64,000 nucleotides of DNA, from positions 1 to 64,000 of the forward strand of contig LPNY01000027.1 in assembly GCA_001655195.1 (NCBI GenBank), written 5' to 3'. Shown in pieces: positions 55,069 through 64,000 of the stretch. The notes beneath the pieces are model-generated. The model saw nothing but the letters and a program-made list of their open reading frames with translations. It ran no database searches and was not told where the DNA came from. The position numbers were made by a program, and so were the translations under genes. This stretch comes from Arcobacter sp. EP1. Lineage in GTDB: Bacteria; Campylobacterota; Campylobacteria; Campylobacterales; Arcobacteraceae. Each line of letters starts with the position of its first letter. The stretch's first letter is position 1.

Positions 55069-55098
55069 TTGAATCAGCATTCACTCAAGGAGATAACA

Positions 55099-55704
55099 GT
55101 GAGAATTGTATTGATTGACTCAACAGAACATCAGCACAGTGATGTTGAACAAATGATTGAATACCTAAAACACTATTATCGCAGTCATCAGTTAGAACTG
55201 GAAACGGTAAAACTTAAAAATTTACGTATCACAAAATGTAGTCAATGCAGGGGTTGCACCCAAAAAATAGGCGATATGCCAGAGAAGTGTTTTATTGATG
55301 ATGAGATGAACTACATCATAGATGAAATCGAATCAGCCGATGCTTATATTATTCTTTCTGATACGAAATCTGTTTTTAATAAAAATAAAATCCATCAAAA
55401 ATTTTCAACAAGACTTGTTGCTTACTACTACTGGCCTTTTGGACAGCTTCAATCCATCCCACGAAAAGTTAATCTTCATAAAAAATCAATACTCATTAAC
55501 TATAACACTGCAAGCTACTTTAAAGCACAGAGTTTTAAAACAAGCACTCAAGAACTAGGTCAAACAGCAACGGCAATTGGTGCTGAAGTTGTAGATTCAT
55601 TGATGATTAAACCCGCTGTAAACTTTCAAGCGATGATGAATAACTATACCAAACAGTTAGAAGCCCTGTGTTATAAGTTAATCCCTAAGCGTCAAATGGC
55701 ATAA
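55099..55704 (+). CDS. Flavodoxin-like NAD(P)H-dependent reductase family protein
   Basis: A 201-residue protein starting with GTG behind AAGGAG (six bases). RIVLIDSTEH opens a flavodoxin-like fold; LRITKCSQCRGCTQKIGDMPEKC has Cys47, Cys50, Cys53 and Cys64, the pattern of NADPH-dependent FMN reductases and iron-sulfur flavoproteins of the IsfC type; ADAYIILSDTKSVFNKNKI is the flavin-contact strand and loop. It may bind FMN and possibly a 4Fe-4S cluster. It stands alone on the plus strand, its 3' end 6 bases from that of the convergent glucosaminidase gene. Physiological role unknown. Confidence 0.72.
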   Translation: MRIVLIDSTEHQHSDVEQMIEYLKHYYRSHQLELETVKLKNLRITKCSQCRGCTQKIGDMPEKCFIDDEMNYIIDEIESADAYIILSDTKSVFNKNKIHQKFSTRLVAYYYWPFGQLQSIPRKVNLHKKSILINYNTASYFKAQSFKTSTQELGQTATAIGAEVVDSLMIKPAVNFQAMMNNYTKQLEALCYKLIPKRQMA

Positions 55705-55710
55705 CATAAT

Positions 55711-56829
55711 CTATTCTTGTGCTTTTTTAGTTACTTTAACCTCTTCTATAACCGAATCTTTTTGAGTCTCTGTCATTAGCTCATTTTGAGTCTCTACTTT
55801 TTTTGTTACTTCTTTAGTTGCTGATTCATTGACTTTTTTATCCTCAGGTACAGGTATCATGTTTTCTTGCTCATTAGGAGTTGCTACATGCTCTTGTTGG
55901 ATGTTTTTTAGGATATCACCAAAAGAGTCTTCAGAATCAGCTAACGCGTCTGTGACCGCTTCTAAATCAACATTTTTATTCACTTGTGTAATAGTTTGCT
56001 GAGCTTTTTCATCTGCAACCACTTTTTGTGATTCCATAGGCTGGTGAGATGATTGAGGAATCTCTTCTTTTTTTGCAACCGCGTCATACGGTTTATCATA
56101 AGAAGCACCATCAAAACGTACAAATCGGTTATAGTCAATCATTTGAGCTAACTCTTGCCCGTATAGCGCCCCTTTTTCAGAATATCGATCAAGTTTTTTA
56201 ACCAATAAATAAGGGTTTTGATGTTTTGTTTCGTAGTTGAGTTTTTTAAACTCTTTAAAGGCTTTACTTCGAGAAAGAGTTAAATAATAATCCTCTAAAG
56301 AGGCTTTAACACTATTATATTTTTTAAGCCAAATTGTTTTATCACCCCGTTGACTTCCTGCTGCAATTCGGTTGTCTTTTTCAGTAAACGACCACACCCC
56401 AAAAATATTGTAAGCTTCTTTATAAAAACGTGATGTACCCCAAGCACTCTCCATAGCACCTTGAGCAAGTGCAATTGACTTTGGGTGAGGTTTAAGAGCA
56501 ATGAGAAGTTCTTCATTGCTTTGTACTTTATACTTTCTTTTTAAGTTCGTGATAATTGTACTTGTTTGATCGATTTGAAGTAATTGTTTAATCTCTCGAT
56601 ACTGGTTATCTAAATTATTATAGACTTCATTCAGTGCTGGCACCATCATATCTAAATAACGTTGCTTCTTTTTGGTTACACTAAGTGGTTTTTTTTTTGG
56701 CTTTTCCACGTCAACAATTTTAGGCTGAACAATAGGTTCTGGTACTTTATCTTTAGCATTATTACTTTTATAAAGATAATAACCAATTAAGATTAGACAC
56801 AATAATCCAACTAATAATAAACGATGCAT
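55711..56829 (-). CDS. Membrane-anchored glucosaminidase-domain protein (Bax-like)
   Basis: Residues 4-20 form one membrane anchor; a basic, Pro/Lys-rich stretch follows; residues about 50-245 are a glucosaminidase domain related to Bax and the flagellar FlgJ end, with ALAQGAMESAWGTSRF near 120-135 (Glu127 as probable catalytic acid), YNIFGVWSF and GDKTIWLKKY. The last 120 residues are low-complexity, rich in Glu, Gln, Lys and Thr. Such enzymes cut the glycan strands of peptidoglycan from the periplasmic side. It lies 104 bases behind nuoN on the same strand, with a hairpin between, so it is probably transcribed separately. Confidence 0.78.
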   Translation of the reverse strand: MHRLLLVGLLCLILIGYYLYKSNNAKDKVPEPIVQPKIVDVEKPKKKPLSVTKKKQRYLDMMVPALNEVYNNLDNQYREIKQLLQIDQTSTIITNLKRKYKVQSNEELLIALKPHPKSIALAQGAMESAWGTSRFYKEAYNIFGVWSFTEKDNRIAAGSQRGDKTIWLKKYNSVKASLEDYYLTLSRSKAFKEFKKLNYETKHQNPYLLVKKLDRYSEKGALYGQELAQMIDYNRFVRFDGASYDKPYDAVAKKEEIPQSSHQPMESQKVVADEKAQQTITQVNKNVDLEAVTDALADSEDSFGDILKNIQQEHVATPNEQENMIPVPEDKKVNESATKEVTKKVETQNELMTETQKDSVIEEVKVTKKAQE

Positions 56830-56898
56830 TAATATTTCCTATACTTTAAATAAAAGATATTATATCAAAAATTGAAGAAAATTTTGTTTTAGTAGTTT

Positions 56899-56918
56899 TC
56901 CACTCCCGAAGGAGTGGA
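56899..56918 (-). terminator. Hairpin behind nuoN, possible end of the nuo operon
   Basis: Bases 56899-56906 and 56911-56918 form a perfect 8-bp GC-containing stem with a TTCG loop on the minus strand, 15 bases behind the nuoN stop. The run after the stem on that strand is A-rich rather than T-rich, so it is not a classic intrinsic terminator. It could stabilise the 3' end of the nuo mRNA or reduce read-through into the glucosaminidase gene. Confidence 0.4.
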
Positions 56919-56933
56919 CTTTAGATAATTATT

Positions 56934-58412
56934 TTAAAATCCTGAGATTTGTACAAAATAAGAGATAATTGATAACAATGGCTCAATCATAAAGATAGAA
57001 ATAATTGTTACAATTGCACAAAAACCAACTACAGATTTTGAAATAGTTGTTGCATTTACCATGTATTTTACCTCATGATCTGCATCTTTTAAGAACATGT
57101 ATACGATTGGTCGTAAGTAGTAAAATGCAGCAATAGCAGAGTTAATCGCAATGATAATTGCTAATACAAACATCCCTGAATTTACAGCTGCCCCAAGAAG
57201 GTACATTTTTCCCCAAAATAGTGCAAATGGAGGAATCCCTGCAAGTGAAAGCAAGAATAATCCCATAATAGAAGCTGTAAATGGAGAAGTTTTCACTAAT
57301 CCCGCATATTTTTCCAGTGAGTGATCACTTTTAAATGTATGGTAATCTTTGTTTCGGTTCAGCCATAACATTGCAAATCCACCAAGGTTTGTTACTAAGA
57401 ATAAAATCCAGTATAAGAACAGTGCAGAAGTTGCTTGTGTTGTACCAATAAGTACAGCTGACATAGCAAACCCTGCATTTGAAATAGATGAATATGCAAG
57501 CATTCTGTTAATATCAGTTTGAAGTAACGCAATCAGATTTGGTACTGTCATTGTTAACACAACAGCTCCATATAAAATAGCCGTTACCCAAGCATTATTT
57601 GCGGCTACAAAAATTTCAAAGAATCTTAAGGCTACAACAAAACCTGCCATTTTTGGAACAATTGACATAAATCCAGCTAAAACTGCCGTTGAACCTTCAT
57701 AAACATCTGGAACCCATGTATGAAATGGTACCAGAGATAGTTTAAATGCTAAAGCACCTAAGATAAACACTACTCCCACTAAAATCAATGGATAGTTTTC
57801 AAAGTTTGATGCCACTAAAACTTCAGAGATTTTTCCTAACTCTACTGTTCCTGTGAGTGCATAGAAGATCAGTGAACCAAAAGCAAAGAATCCAGCTGCT
57901 AATGCACCCATCGTAAAGTACTTGATAGCTGCCTCAATAGCATTGTTTCTGTTGTGCATTGCAATCATTGTATACAGTGCCATAGATGCCGTCTCAAGTC
58001 CTACAAAAATGAGAATCAAAGAATCTGAACTTACCATGAACTGGAAACCAGCAATCATAAATAAGTATAAAGCAAAATACTCTGGGTATTGAGTTTCATG
58101 GAATCGTTGTTTTGTCATATATAACAGAGCAAACATAATTGAAGCAATTACAATCACACATTGAGAAAGAATTGAAATACCATCAACTACCATCAAGTCG
58201 AACATTCCTCGAACTTCACCACTGTAACCCATTAGTGTTCCAAAATCAACAATCAAGAAAAGTACTGTTAGCATAACATAGAGTGATTTATCCAGTTTTT
58301 TATTCACTAAATCAATACATAAAATCACCAACGCTCCAACAATTGCCACAAGCATTGGAACGATTGTTCCAAAGTTTAAGCTTGCAAAGTCAATAGATAC
58401 TGCAGGTATCAT
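56934..58412 (-). CDS. nuoN: NADH-quinone oxidoreductase subunit N
   Basis: A 492-residue antiporter-like membrane subunit of respiratory complex I, with about 14 predicted helices. LGLETASMALYTMIA, FTMGALAAGFFAFGSLIFYALTG (in parts), FKLSLVPFHTWVPDVYEGS and MLAYSSISNAGFAM are the conserved NuoN blocks, including the Lys and Glu residues of the proton path. It is the last gene of the nuo operon and its ATG overlaps the nuoM stop by 4 bases. Low-GC codon use is less extreme than in the glycan cluster. Confidence 0.96.
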   Translation of the reverse strand: MIPAVSIDFASLNFGTIVPMLVAIVGALVILCIDLVNKKLDKSLYVMLTVLFLIVDFGTLMGYSGEVRGMFDLMVVDGISILSQCVIVIASIMFALLYMTKQRFHETQYPEYFALYLFMIAGFQFMVSSDSLILIFVGLETASMALYTMIAMHNRNNAIEAAIKYFTMGALAAGFFAFGSLIFYALTGTVELGKISEVLVASNFENYPLILVGVVFILGALAFKLSLVPFHTWVPDVYEGSTAVLAGFMSIVPKMAGFVVALRFFEIFVAANNAWVTAILYGAVVLTMTVPNLIALLQTDINRMLAYSSISNAGFAMSAVLIGTTQATSALFLYWILFLVTNLGGFAMLWLNRNKDYHTFKSDHSLEKYAGLVKTSPFTASIMGLFLLSLAGIPPFALFWGKMYLLGAAVNSGMFVLAIIIAINSAIAAFYYLRPIVYMFLKDADHEVKYMVNATTISKSVVGFCAIVTIISIFMIEPLLSIISYFVQISGF

Positions 58413-59938
58413 TTTGTCACCTCCCCAATTGTGTTAGCCGATAAGATTTTAGCCTTAGCTGTAGGTGTTTGAGCTTTAAGCTCCATCACTTTTACTAATT
58501 GGCTTACTGATTTATCAACTGGGTCTAAAATAGGTTTTGGATAAACCCCTAAGATAACAACAAGTGCAACTAAAGGTACAAGAGCAACTAACTCTCGTCC
58601 TTTTGCATCTTCAAGTGTTTTATTCTTTTCATTAGTTACCGGCCCAAAGAAAGTCTTTTTGTATAAAACTAACATATAAACCGCACCTAAGATAATAGTA
58701 AGACCTGCAACCACAGTTAATACAGGTTGTACTTTAAAGAACCCTAATAGAGATAAGAACTCACCAACAAATCCAATAGTTAATGGCAACCCAACTGAAC
58801 CCATAAGCATTACCCCAAAGATAACTGCATATTTAGGCATCACTGAAGCCAATCCACCAAATTCACTAATCTGCTTGGTATGCCGCCTATCATAAATGAC
58901 CCCAACGAGCATAAACAGGGCCCCTGAAACAATACCGTGAGAAATCATAAGGAAAATTGAACCACCAATACCTTCAACATTTAGTGCAAAAATACCTAAA
59001 ATAATTACACCCATATGTGATACGGAAGAGTAAGCAATTACTTGTTTCATATCCTCTTGAGCATAAGCAACCATGGCAGTATAAACAATTGCAATAAGCG
59101 CTAAGATTGCCATTGCCACAGCTAAATATGATGATGCATCAGGGAATAGTGGTAAACTAAATCTGATAAACCCATATGTACCCATTTTAAGCAGAACCGC
59201 GGCTAAGATAACCGAACCGATTGTTGGTGCTTGACCGTGAGCATATGGAAGCCACGTATGGAATGGGAACATTGGTACTTTAATCGCAAATCCAGCAAAA
59301 AAGGCACCAAACAGAATAAGTTGCATATCAAATGGAAGTAGTAACATATTCCAATCAGTGATTGCAAATGACCATGTTCCTGTTGTTGCGTAATAAACAT
59401 ACCCAAGGTATAACATACCAACAAGCATAATTAATGAACCAATAAACGTATATAAGAAGAACTTAATTGCCGCGTAAATACGTAGGTTTCCACCCCATGC
59501 TCCAACAATGTAAAGCATAGGTACTAATGAAAGTTCCCAGAATAGATAGAAAACAATTGCATCTAAACATAAGAAAACTGCAATCATTGTCATCTCTAAG
59601 AAAAGAACCGTGATAATCAGATTCTTTAAATCTCTTTTTTCAGTTAATCCAATGATAGAAATCATTGTCATAAACGTTGTCATTAAGACTAAAAATAAAG
59701 AAATACCATCAATACCCACTGCATAGTTTACTCCGTATGATGCAATTAATGGCATCACTTCTGTAAACTGAAATCCCGGGTTGTTTGTATCAAAGGCACT
59801 CCAAAGTACGATACTTAATATAAATTCTATTGCAGTTACGGTAATACCATACATTCGAATTGAGTTTTTATCTACTAAGAAACCAATCGCTGCTGCAAGT
59901 GCTGGAAAAAATATTAAAATTGATAAAATGTGTTCCAT
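58409..59938 (-). CDS. nuoM: NADH-quinone oxidoreductase subunit M
   Basis: A 509-residue proton-pumping membrane subunit of complex I. YAVGIDGISLFLVLMTTFM near 72-90, FYLFWELSLVPMLYIVGAWGG with the conserved Glu, IKVPMFPFHTWLPYAHGQAPT and IAYSSVSHMGVIILG are the NuoM signature blocks. About 14 membrane helices. The C-terminus is extended by some 30 mostly polar residues after the last helix. It lies 12 bases behind nuoL and overlaps nuoN by 4 bases. Confidence 0.96.
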   Translation of the reverse strand: MEHILSILIFFPALAAAIGFLVDKNSIRMYGITVTAIEFILSIVLWSAFDTNNPGFQFTEVMPLIASYGVNYAVGIDGISLFLVLMTTFMTMISIIGLTEKRDLKNLIITVLFLEMTMIAVFLCLDAIVFYLFWELSLVPMLYIVGAWGGNLRIYAAIKFFLYTFIGSLIMLVGMLYLGYVYYATTGTWSFAITDWNMLLLPFDMQLILFGAFFAGFAIKVPMFPFHTWLPYAHGQAPTIGSVILAAVLLKMGTYGFIRFSLPLFPDASSYLAVAMAILALIAIVYTAMVAYAQEDMKQVIAYSSVSHMGVIILGIFALNVEGIGGSIFLMISHGIVSGALFMLVGVIYDRRHTKQISEFGGLASVMPKYAVIFGVMLMGSVGLPLTIGFVGEFLSLLGFFKVQPVLTVVAGLTIILGAVYMLVLYKKTFFGPVTNEKNKTLEDAKGRELVALVPLVALVVILGVYPKPILDPVDKSVSQLVKVMELKAQTPTAKAKILSANTIGEVTK

Positions 59939-59950
59939 GCTTTTAACTCC

Positions 59951-61882
59951 TTACTTCAAAAAACCAAGTGCAACGCTAAGCACAAGTAAAATTGTAATAC
60001 CAATCACCATTGTTCGTAATGCTGTGGAAAGGTTAGCACTTTGCATTGCTCGTGCTTCTTTTCCTGTTGCATAAATAAACTTCGCAATACCATCAACAAT
60101 TGTATCAACGATTTTAAGATCAATCTCTTTCCACGCAAATTTAGACATTGCTAAATATGGTTTTAAAATTATGTTATCAATCATATGTGGCATATAGTAT
60201 TGGTTTGCCAATAGTTTATAAAACCATCTGTCTTTGATGGCTTCACTGTAGTAACCACCATCTTTTTTATGTTTGAATACTGCAAAAGCAATACCTGATA
60301 GTGCAATACCAAGAGTCACTGCAACCAGTGTCCAGAAGGTACTTGAACTCACATGGATTTCAAGTGCTGGAAGTTGTTTTTCAATCATTGAAATAAATGC
60401 ACCTTTAAATGCACCTGCAACAACCGCTAAAATTGCTAACGGGGTCATTGCCGCAATAACAAACGGATAGGTTTCATGTGGGTGATAACCAAACTTTTTA
60501 AAGTTCTCTTCCCCATGGAAAACATACATCACTAATCTAAATGAGTAGAATGCTGTTAATCCAGCAGTAATCCATAAAACACCCCAAATAATATAAGAGT
60601 GATTTCCAAAAGCAACTTCAAGAATTAAATCTTTTGAGAAGAACCCTGATAGTGGGAAGATACCAGCAAGTGCCACAGAAGCAACTGTCATAATAATTGA
60701 TGTTCCTTTCATGTGTTTATGCAATCCACCCATGTTTTTAATGTTAATTTCATCATTAAGTCCATGCATTACATTACCCGCACCCAAGAACAGAACTGAT
60801 TTAAAGAAGGCGTGCGTAGCAAGATGGAACAGTGCCACCCAATATGCACCTAAACCAGCAGCTACAAACATGTACCCTAACTGTGACAGTGTAGAGAATG
60901 CAATGATTTTTTTAATGTTAGTTGCAACCAATGCCATAGATGCTGCTCCAATAGCAACAAAAGCACCAAGACAAGCAATAAAGTACCCAACTTCAGGAAC
61001 AACAACAAAAATTTCATTAGCTCGAATTACTAAATAAACTCCAGCTGTTACCATTGTTGCTGCATGAATCAATGCAGAAACAGGTGTAGGACCTTCCATG
61101 GCATTTGCAAGCCATTGGTTAAATGGAAACTGTGCTGATTTACCCATCGCTCCAATAAAAAGAAATGCAGCAATTGCAATCACAAGACCATCAGAGAGTG
61201 TTCCAATTTGAGCAAAAACTTCGTCATATTGTAAACTTCCTAAGTTCCAGTAAATTAGGAACAATCCAACTAGCATTCCTAAATCGGCAACTCTGTTTGT
61301 AATAAACGCTTCATTTGCTGCAAACCCCGGAGAGATTGAAGAAAATGGAGATAGGGTTGAAAACGGTGATTTATAAATATCATCCGTTTTAGCTTGGTCT
61401 TCTTTGTGGTACCAAAACCCAATTAATCCCCAAGAACATAATCCAACACCTTCCCATCCAATAAACAGTCCAGCAAAGTTATCACTCATAACAAGAATCA
61501 TCATAGAGAAAACGAACGCTGATAACCATGCAAAGAATCGGTTAAATGATTTGTCATGGTCCATATACCCAATTGAGTGAATATGTACCATCGTTGATAC
61601 GATTGTAACAACACACATCATAGTAGCACTCACTTGGTCAACAACAAATCCAAATGGAATATTTAAGTTACCAATAACAATCCAATCCATCAGTTTTACA
61701 TGGACTATTTGACCCGTAGAGTAAATCTCAAACAGTAGTGCTAAAGAAGCGATCATTGAAATAGCAAGTAGCGCTGATGTTAAAAGTCCTGTAAATAGTA
61801 ACTTTGGTCGCATTGAAAAACATGCGGCTATCAGTGAACCTACAAGAGGTGCGAAAAGTGCAACGTATAAATAAGTTTCCAT
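59951..61882 (-). CDS. nuoL: NADH-quinone oxidoreductase subunit L
   Basis: A 643-residue complex I subunit, the largest of the antiporter-like ones, with the lateral helix extension at the C-terminus. VDQVSATMMCVVTIVSTMVHIHSIGYM (in parts) near 82-108, FAGLFIGWEGVGLCSWGLIGFW, GKSAQFPFNQWLANAMEGPTPVSALIHAATMV (in parts) and ALFHLATHAFFKSVLFLGAG are classic NuoL blocks. It lies 3 bases behind nuoK. Subunits K, L, M, N and J follow the usual bacterial gene order. Confidence 0.97.
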   Translation of the reverse strand: METYLYVALFAPLVGSLIAACFSMRPKLLFTGLLTSALLAISMIASLALLFEIYSTGQIVHVKLMDWIVIGNLNIPFGFVVDQVSATMMCVVTIVSTMVHIHSIGYMDHDKSFNRFFAWLSAFVFSMMILVMSDNFAGLFIGWEGVGLCSWGLIGFWYHKEDQAKTDDIYKSPFSTLSPFSSISPGFAANEAFITNRVADLGMLVGLFLIYWNLGSLQYDEVFAQIGTLSDGLVIAIAAFLFIGAMGKSAQFPFNQWLANAMEGPTPVSALIHAATMVTAGVYLVIRANEIFVVVPEVGYFIACLGAFVAIGAASMALVATNIKKIIAFSTLSQLGYMFVAAGLGAYWVALFHLATHAFFKSVLFLGAGNVMHGLNDEINIKNMGGLHKHMKGTSIIMTVASVALAGIFPLSGFFSKDLILEVAFGNHSYIIWGVLWITAGLTAFYSFRLVMYVFHGEENFKKFGYHPHETYPFVIAAMTPLAILAVVAGAFKGAFISMIEKQLPALEIHVSSSTFWTLVAVTLGIALSGIAFAVFKHKKDGGYYSEAIKDRWFYKLLANQYYMPHMIDNIILKPYLAMSKFAWKEIDLKIVDTIVDGIAKFIYATGKEARAMQSANLSTALRTMVIGITILLVLSVALGFLK

Positions 61883-61885
61883 TCT

Positions 61886-62185
61886 CTACCCCTCCATGCT
61901 TTGTAATGTATCAAGGTTAATTGTATTTTTACGTTTGTACCAAACAATTAATAACCCAAGTCCAATTGCAACTTCACTTGCTGCAATTGCCACAATAAAG
62001 AATGCAAACATTTGACCTGTTAAATCCCCATAAAACTTTGATACAGCGGCAAGTCCAATATTAACAGCATTTAACATGATTTCTGTAGAGAAGAAAAGCA
62101 TAAGAAGATTTTTTCTTCTCATTACTCCTATCAACCCTATAGCAAACAGCAGTGCTGAGAGAATTAAATATGCGTTTAAACTCAT
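61886..62185 (-). CDS. nuoK: NADH-quinone oxidoreductase subunit K
   Basis: A 99-residue subunit with three predicted helices. The block FFSTEIMLNAVNIGLAAV near 31-48 carries the conserved Glu of the proton channel, and FFIVAIAASEVAIGLGLLI the second conserved Glu. It overlaps the nuoJ stop by 4 bases, which suggests translational coupling. Confidence 0.96.
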   Translation of the reverse strand: MSLNAYLILSALLFAIGLIGVMRRKNLLMLFFSTEIMLNAVNIGLAAVSKFYGDLTGQMFAFFIVAIAASEVAIGLGLLIVWYKRKNTINLDTLQSMEG

Positions 62186-62760
62186 TTGCTATCCTTTTGT
62201 GTTTCTTGCTCTTCTAAAGCATCAATCTCTTCTTCACTTAATTCACTGTAAGAGATATCCATCTTTTTTCCAGCTAAAATAATTCCACCAATCATTGCAA
62301 CAAGAAGCATCACTGCTGCAACTTCAAATGGAACTAAATATTTTGTAAATAAAACAACCCCAACATCTTGTGTATTTCCCCACTCAGGATGTACAGGATA
62401 CTCAGCAATTACATTTGTACTTATAATTGGTGCCGTAAAAATAAGTACAATTACAACTGCGGCAACCCCTGATAGTAAAAATACTAACTTAGGATTTTTA
62501 ATCTTCTCTTCAACTGTTGATAGTGAATCAAAGAACATCATACCAAAGGCATACAGTGCCATAACAGCCCCTGTATACACAACGATTTGTACAACACCTA
62601 AGAAGTCTGCATCTAACAAAAAGAAAAATGCTGAGATAAAAATCATACCCGCTGCAAGTGCAGATAATGCGTAAAGTGCATTATTTGTAAATACAGTAAT
62701 ACTAAACATCACAATCGTCAAGATTGCGAATAGATAAAAAGCAACTATTTCAAACATCAT
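62182..62760 (-). CDS. nuoJ: NADH-quinone oxidoreductase subunit J
   Basis: A 192-residue membrane subunit with five predicted helices. NNALYALSALAAGMIFISAFFFLLDADFLGVVQIVVYTGAVMALYAFGMM is the NuoJ core, seen as segments LYALSALAAG, LDADFLGVVQIVVYTGAV and ALYAFGMMFF, including the flexible third helix with its conserved glycines and Tyr. A short Glu-rich tail (SELSEEEIDALEEQE) is an extension behind the last helix. It lies 5 bases behind nuoI. Confidence 0.95.
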   Translation of the reverse strand: MMFEIVAFYLFAILTIVMFSITVFTNNALYALSALAAGMIFISAFFFLLDADFLGVVQIVVYTGAVMALYAFGMMFFDSLSTVEEKIKNPKLVFLLSGVAAVVIVLIFTAPIISTNVIAEYPVHPEWGNTQDVGVVLFTKYLVPFEVAAVMLLVAMIGGIILAGKKMDISYSELSEEEIDALEEQETQKDSK

Positions 62761-62765
62761 CTCTC

Positions 62766-63389
62766 CTAATACGCTAGTGGTGTTTTTTTGATTTTTTCAT
62801 CTGCATCTGGAGATACAGCACCAAATCCTGGATACTCTTGTTGTTGTGCAAGCTTATCAAGTGGCGTGAGTAAATCATCTTTAATTACAAAGTGTGCTCT
62901 TTGCTCACTTGCATTTTCATATCGTCCACCATGAACAATTGCAAGCTCTGGACACACTTCCGCACAATATCCACAAAAGATACATCGTCCAAAGTTAATA
63001 GAGTACTCTAAAACCTCTTTTCGTGAATTTTCATCGATTTTAGTATCCATTCGAATACAATCTGCGATACAAATCTTTTCACAAAGTCCACATCCAATAC
63101 ATCGGTTTTCACCTGATTCCATGAGTCCTAACAACTTATGAACTGCTCTATATCGTGGACCAATTGGCATTTTTTCTGATGGATATTGAACTGTATGCAT
63201 GTTATCTTTAAAGAGTGCCTCAGTCATCATTTTCATTGTAATTCTAAGACCACCAAAAAGTTCACCTTTAACAGATCGGCTCACAACTTGTTTAAATGCG
63301 CTCCAACCTGTTTTTGGATAATCATCTTCTTGAACGGTAACATAGTTACCTTGACCTATGTTTCTGTCTTTAAATTCTTCTAAACTCAT
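62766..63389 (-). CDS. nuoI: NADH-quinone oxidoreductase subunit I
   Basis: A 207-residue iron-sulfur subunit with two 4Fe-4S motifs: Cys97, Cys100, Cys103, Cys107 (CIGCGLCEKIC) and Cys136, Cys139, Cys142, Cys146 (CIFCGYCAEVC), which hold clusters N6a and N6b and pass electrons towards quinone. The N-terminal 40 residues are a polar extension before the amphipathic helix. It lies 10 bases behind nuoH. Confidence 0.96.
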   Translation of the reverse strand: MSLEEFKDRNIGQGNYVTVQEDDYPKTGWSAFKQVVSRSVKGELFGGLRITMKMMTEALFKDNMHTVQYPSEKMPIGPRYRAVHKLLGLMESGENRCIGCGLCEKICIADCIRMDTKIDENSRKEVLEYSINFGRCIFCGYCAEVCPELAIVHGGRYENASEQRAHFVIKDDLLTPLDKLAQQQEYPGFGAVSPDADEKIKKTPLAY

Positions 63390-63399
63390 ATTACACTTC

Positions 63400-64000
63400 C
63401 TAAAACATCATCACAAAACCAGTAATTAAAATATTAATTACTGCTAATGGCATAAGTATCTTCCAACATAACCACATTAATTGGTCAGGTCGAATATGTG
63501 GCCATGATGCTCTTGTCCATAAGAAGAAGAAAATCAATGACATCACTTTAAGTACGATTGCTAATCCACCAGGGATAAACCATAAATCGTTAAATCCACC
63601 TAAGAACACAAGTGAAATTAAGAAACAAATTGTAAAGAGATTTGCATACTCACCAATAAAGAACATTCCCCATCGCATACCTGAATACTCTGTTGCATAT
63701 CCTGCAACAAGTTCCGCTTCATGCTCAAGTAAATCAAATGGTGTTCTATTTGTTTCAGCAAATCCTGCAATTACAAAAAGAACAAAAGCAACAGGTTGAT
63801 ACACAACCATCCAGTAGTTATCTAATTGATAATTATTTAAATCAATCAGTGATAGTGACCCAACAATCATCAATGGTGGTAACAAAGCAAGTCCTGATAC
63901 AACTTCGTATGATAAAAGTTGAATGGCTGTACGAGCACCTCCAAGAAGTCCCCATTTATTTGCAGAACTCATACCTGCTAATAGTGGTCCATATAATCCA
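63400..64000 (-). CDS. nuoH: NADH-quinone oxidoreductase subunit H, C-terminal part
   Basis: Only the last 200 or so residues are in the window; the reading frame stays open to the edge (GLYGPLLAGMSSANKW), so the 5' end lies outside. SYEVVSGLALLPPLMIVG, FAETNRTPFDLLEHEAELVAGYATEYSG (in parts; the conserved acidic loop near the quinone site), and WTRASWPHIRPDQLMWLCWK at the C-terminus are NuoH signatures. NuoH anchors the peripheral arm and forms part of the quinone chamber. Confidence 0.95.
   Translation of the reverse strand, partial: GLYGPLLAGMSSANKWGLLGGARTAIQLLSYEVVSGLALLPPLMIVGSLSLIDLNNYQLDNYWMVVYQPVAFVLFVIAGFAETNRTPFDLLEHEAELVAGYATEYSGMRWGMFFIGEYANLFTICFLISLVFLGGFNDLWFIPGGLAIVLKVMSLIFFFLWTRASWPHIRPDQLMWLCWKILMPLAVINILITGFVMMF

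Noticed and set aside
55069-55098. TTG start for the flavodoxin-like gene
   Set aside because: It directly touches a TATAAT promoter box and has no ribosome-binding site, whereas the GTG at 55099 has AAGGAG at the right distance.
60711-61037. 108-codon frame opposite nuoL
   Set aside because: It is antisense to a well-conserved part of nuoL; the Cys/Pro-rich translation is typical of the reverse of membrane-protein codons.

Overview
The window looks like a chromosome segment of a low-GC member of the Campylobacterota (epsilonproteobacteria), most like an Arcobacter-type bacterium. This rests on the mix of genes (recA, eno with a FtsB-like and an AMIN-domain gene behind it, bioB, topA, murB, a futalosine-pathway menaquinone gene, a nuo operon, a Maf flagellin-glycosylation gene), strongly A+T-rich DNA, and promoters with a good -10 box and no clear -35 box. 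The genus is an inference; no rRNA or tRNA gene is visible in the window.

Region 1 (64-44718) is one continuous run of 38 genes on the minus strand, packed with overlaps of a few bases or gaps of a few bases. It starts with a CBS/cupin protein, a NeuB-type synthase and a CMP-nonulosonate synthetase fused to a phosphatase next to recA, and ends with the Maf (DUF115) flagellin glycosyltransferase. In between are about nine more glycosyltransferase-like proteins, six methyltransferase-like proteins, five sugar-nucleotide epimerase/reductase-type proteins, an SDR, a NodU-type carbamoyltransferase, a UDP-galactopyranose-mutase-like flavoprotein, an old-yellow-enzyme reductase, a split transketolase, a WbuC-type cupin and eight radical SAM enzymes, two of them with cobalamin-binding domains and one of those fused to a glycosyltransferase. 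I see no flippase, polymerase, exporter or initiating phosphoglycosyltransferase. My reading is that this is a cytoplasmic pathway that builds and transfers a large and chemically unusual glycan, most likely to flagellin through Maf. The density of radical SAM chemistry is the most unusual thing in the window.

Region 2 (44872-48328, plus strand) holds recA with its own promoter and terminator, then eno, a FtsB/DivIC-like coiled-coil protein and an AMIN-domain secreted protein. Region 3 (48296-54948, minus strand) holds a CPA2-type cation/proton antiporter, bioB, a YfcE-type phosphodiesterase, topA, murB and mqnD. A divergent gene at 55099-55704 codes for a flavodoxin-like protein. Region 4 (55711-64000, minus strand) holds a membrane-anchored glucosaminidase and the distal part of the respiratory complex I operon, nuoH (cut by the window edge) through nuoN.

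No CRISPR array, insertion sequence, prophage, tRNA or rRNA was found. No stretch longer than about 160 bases lacks a gene.
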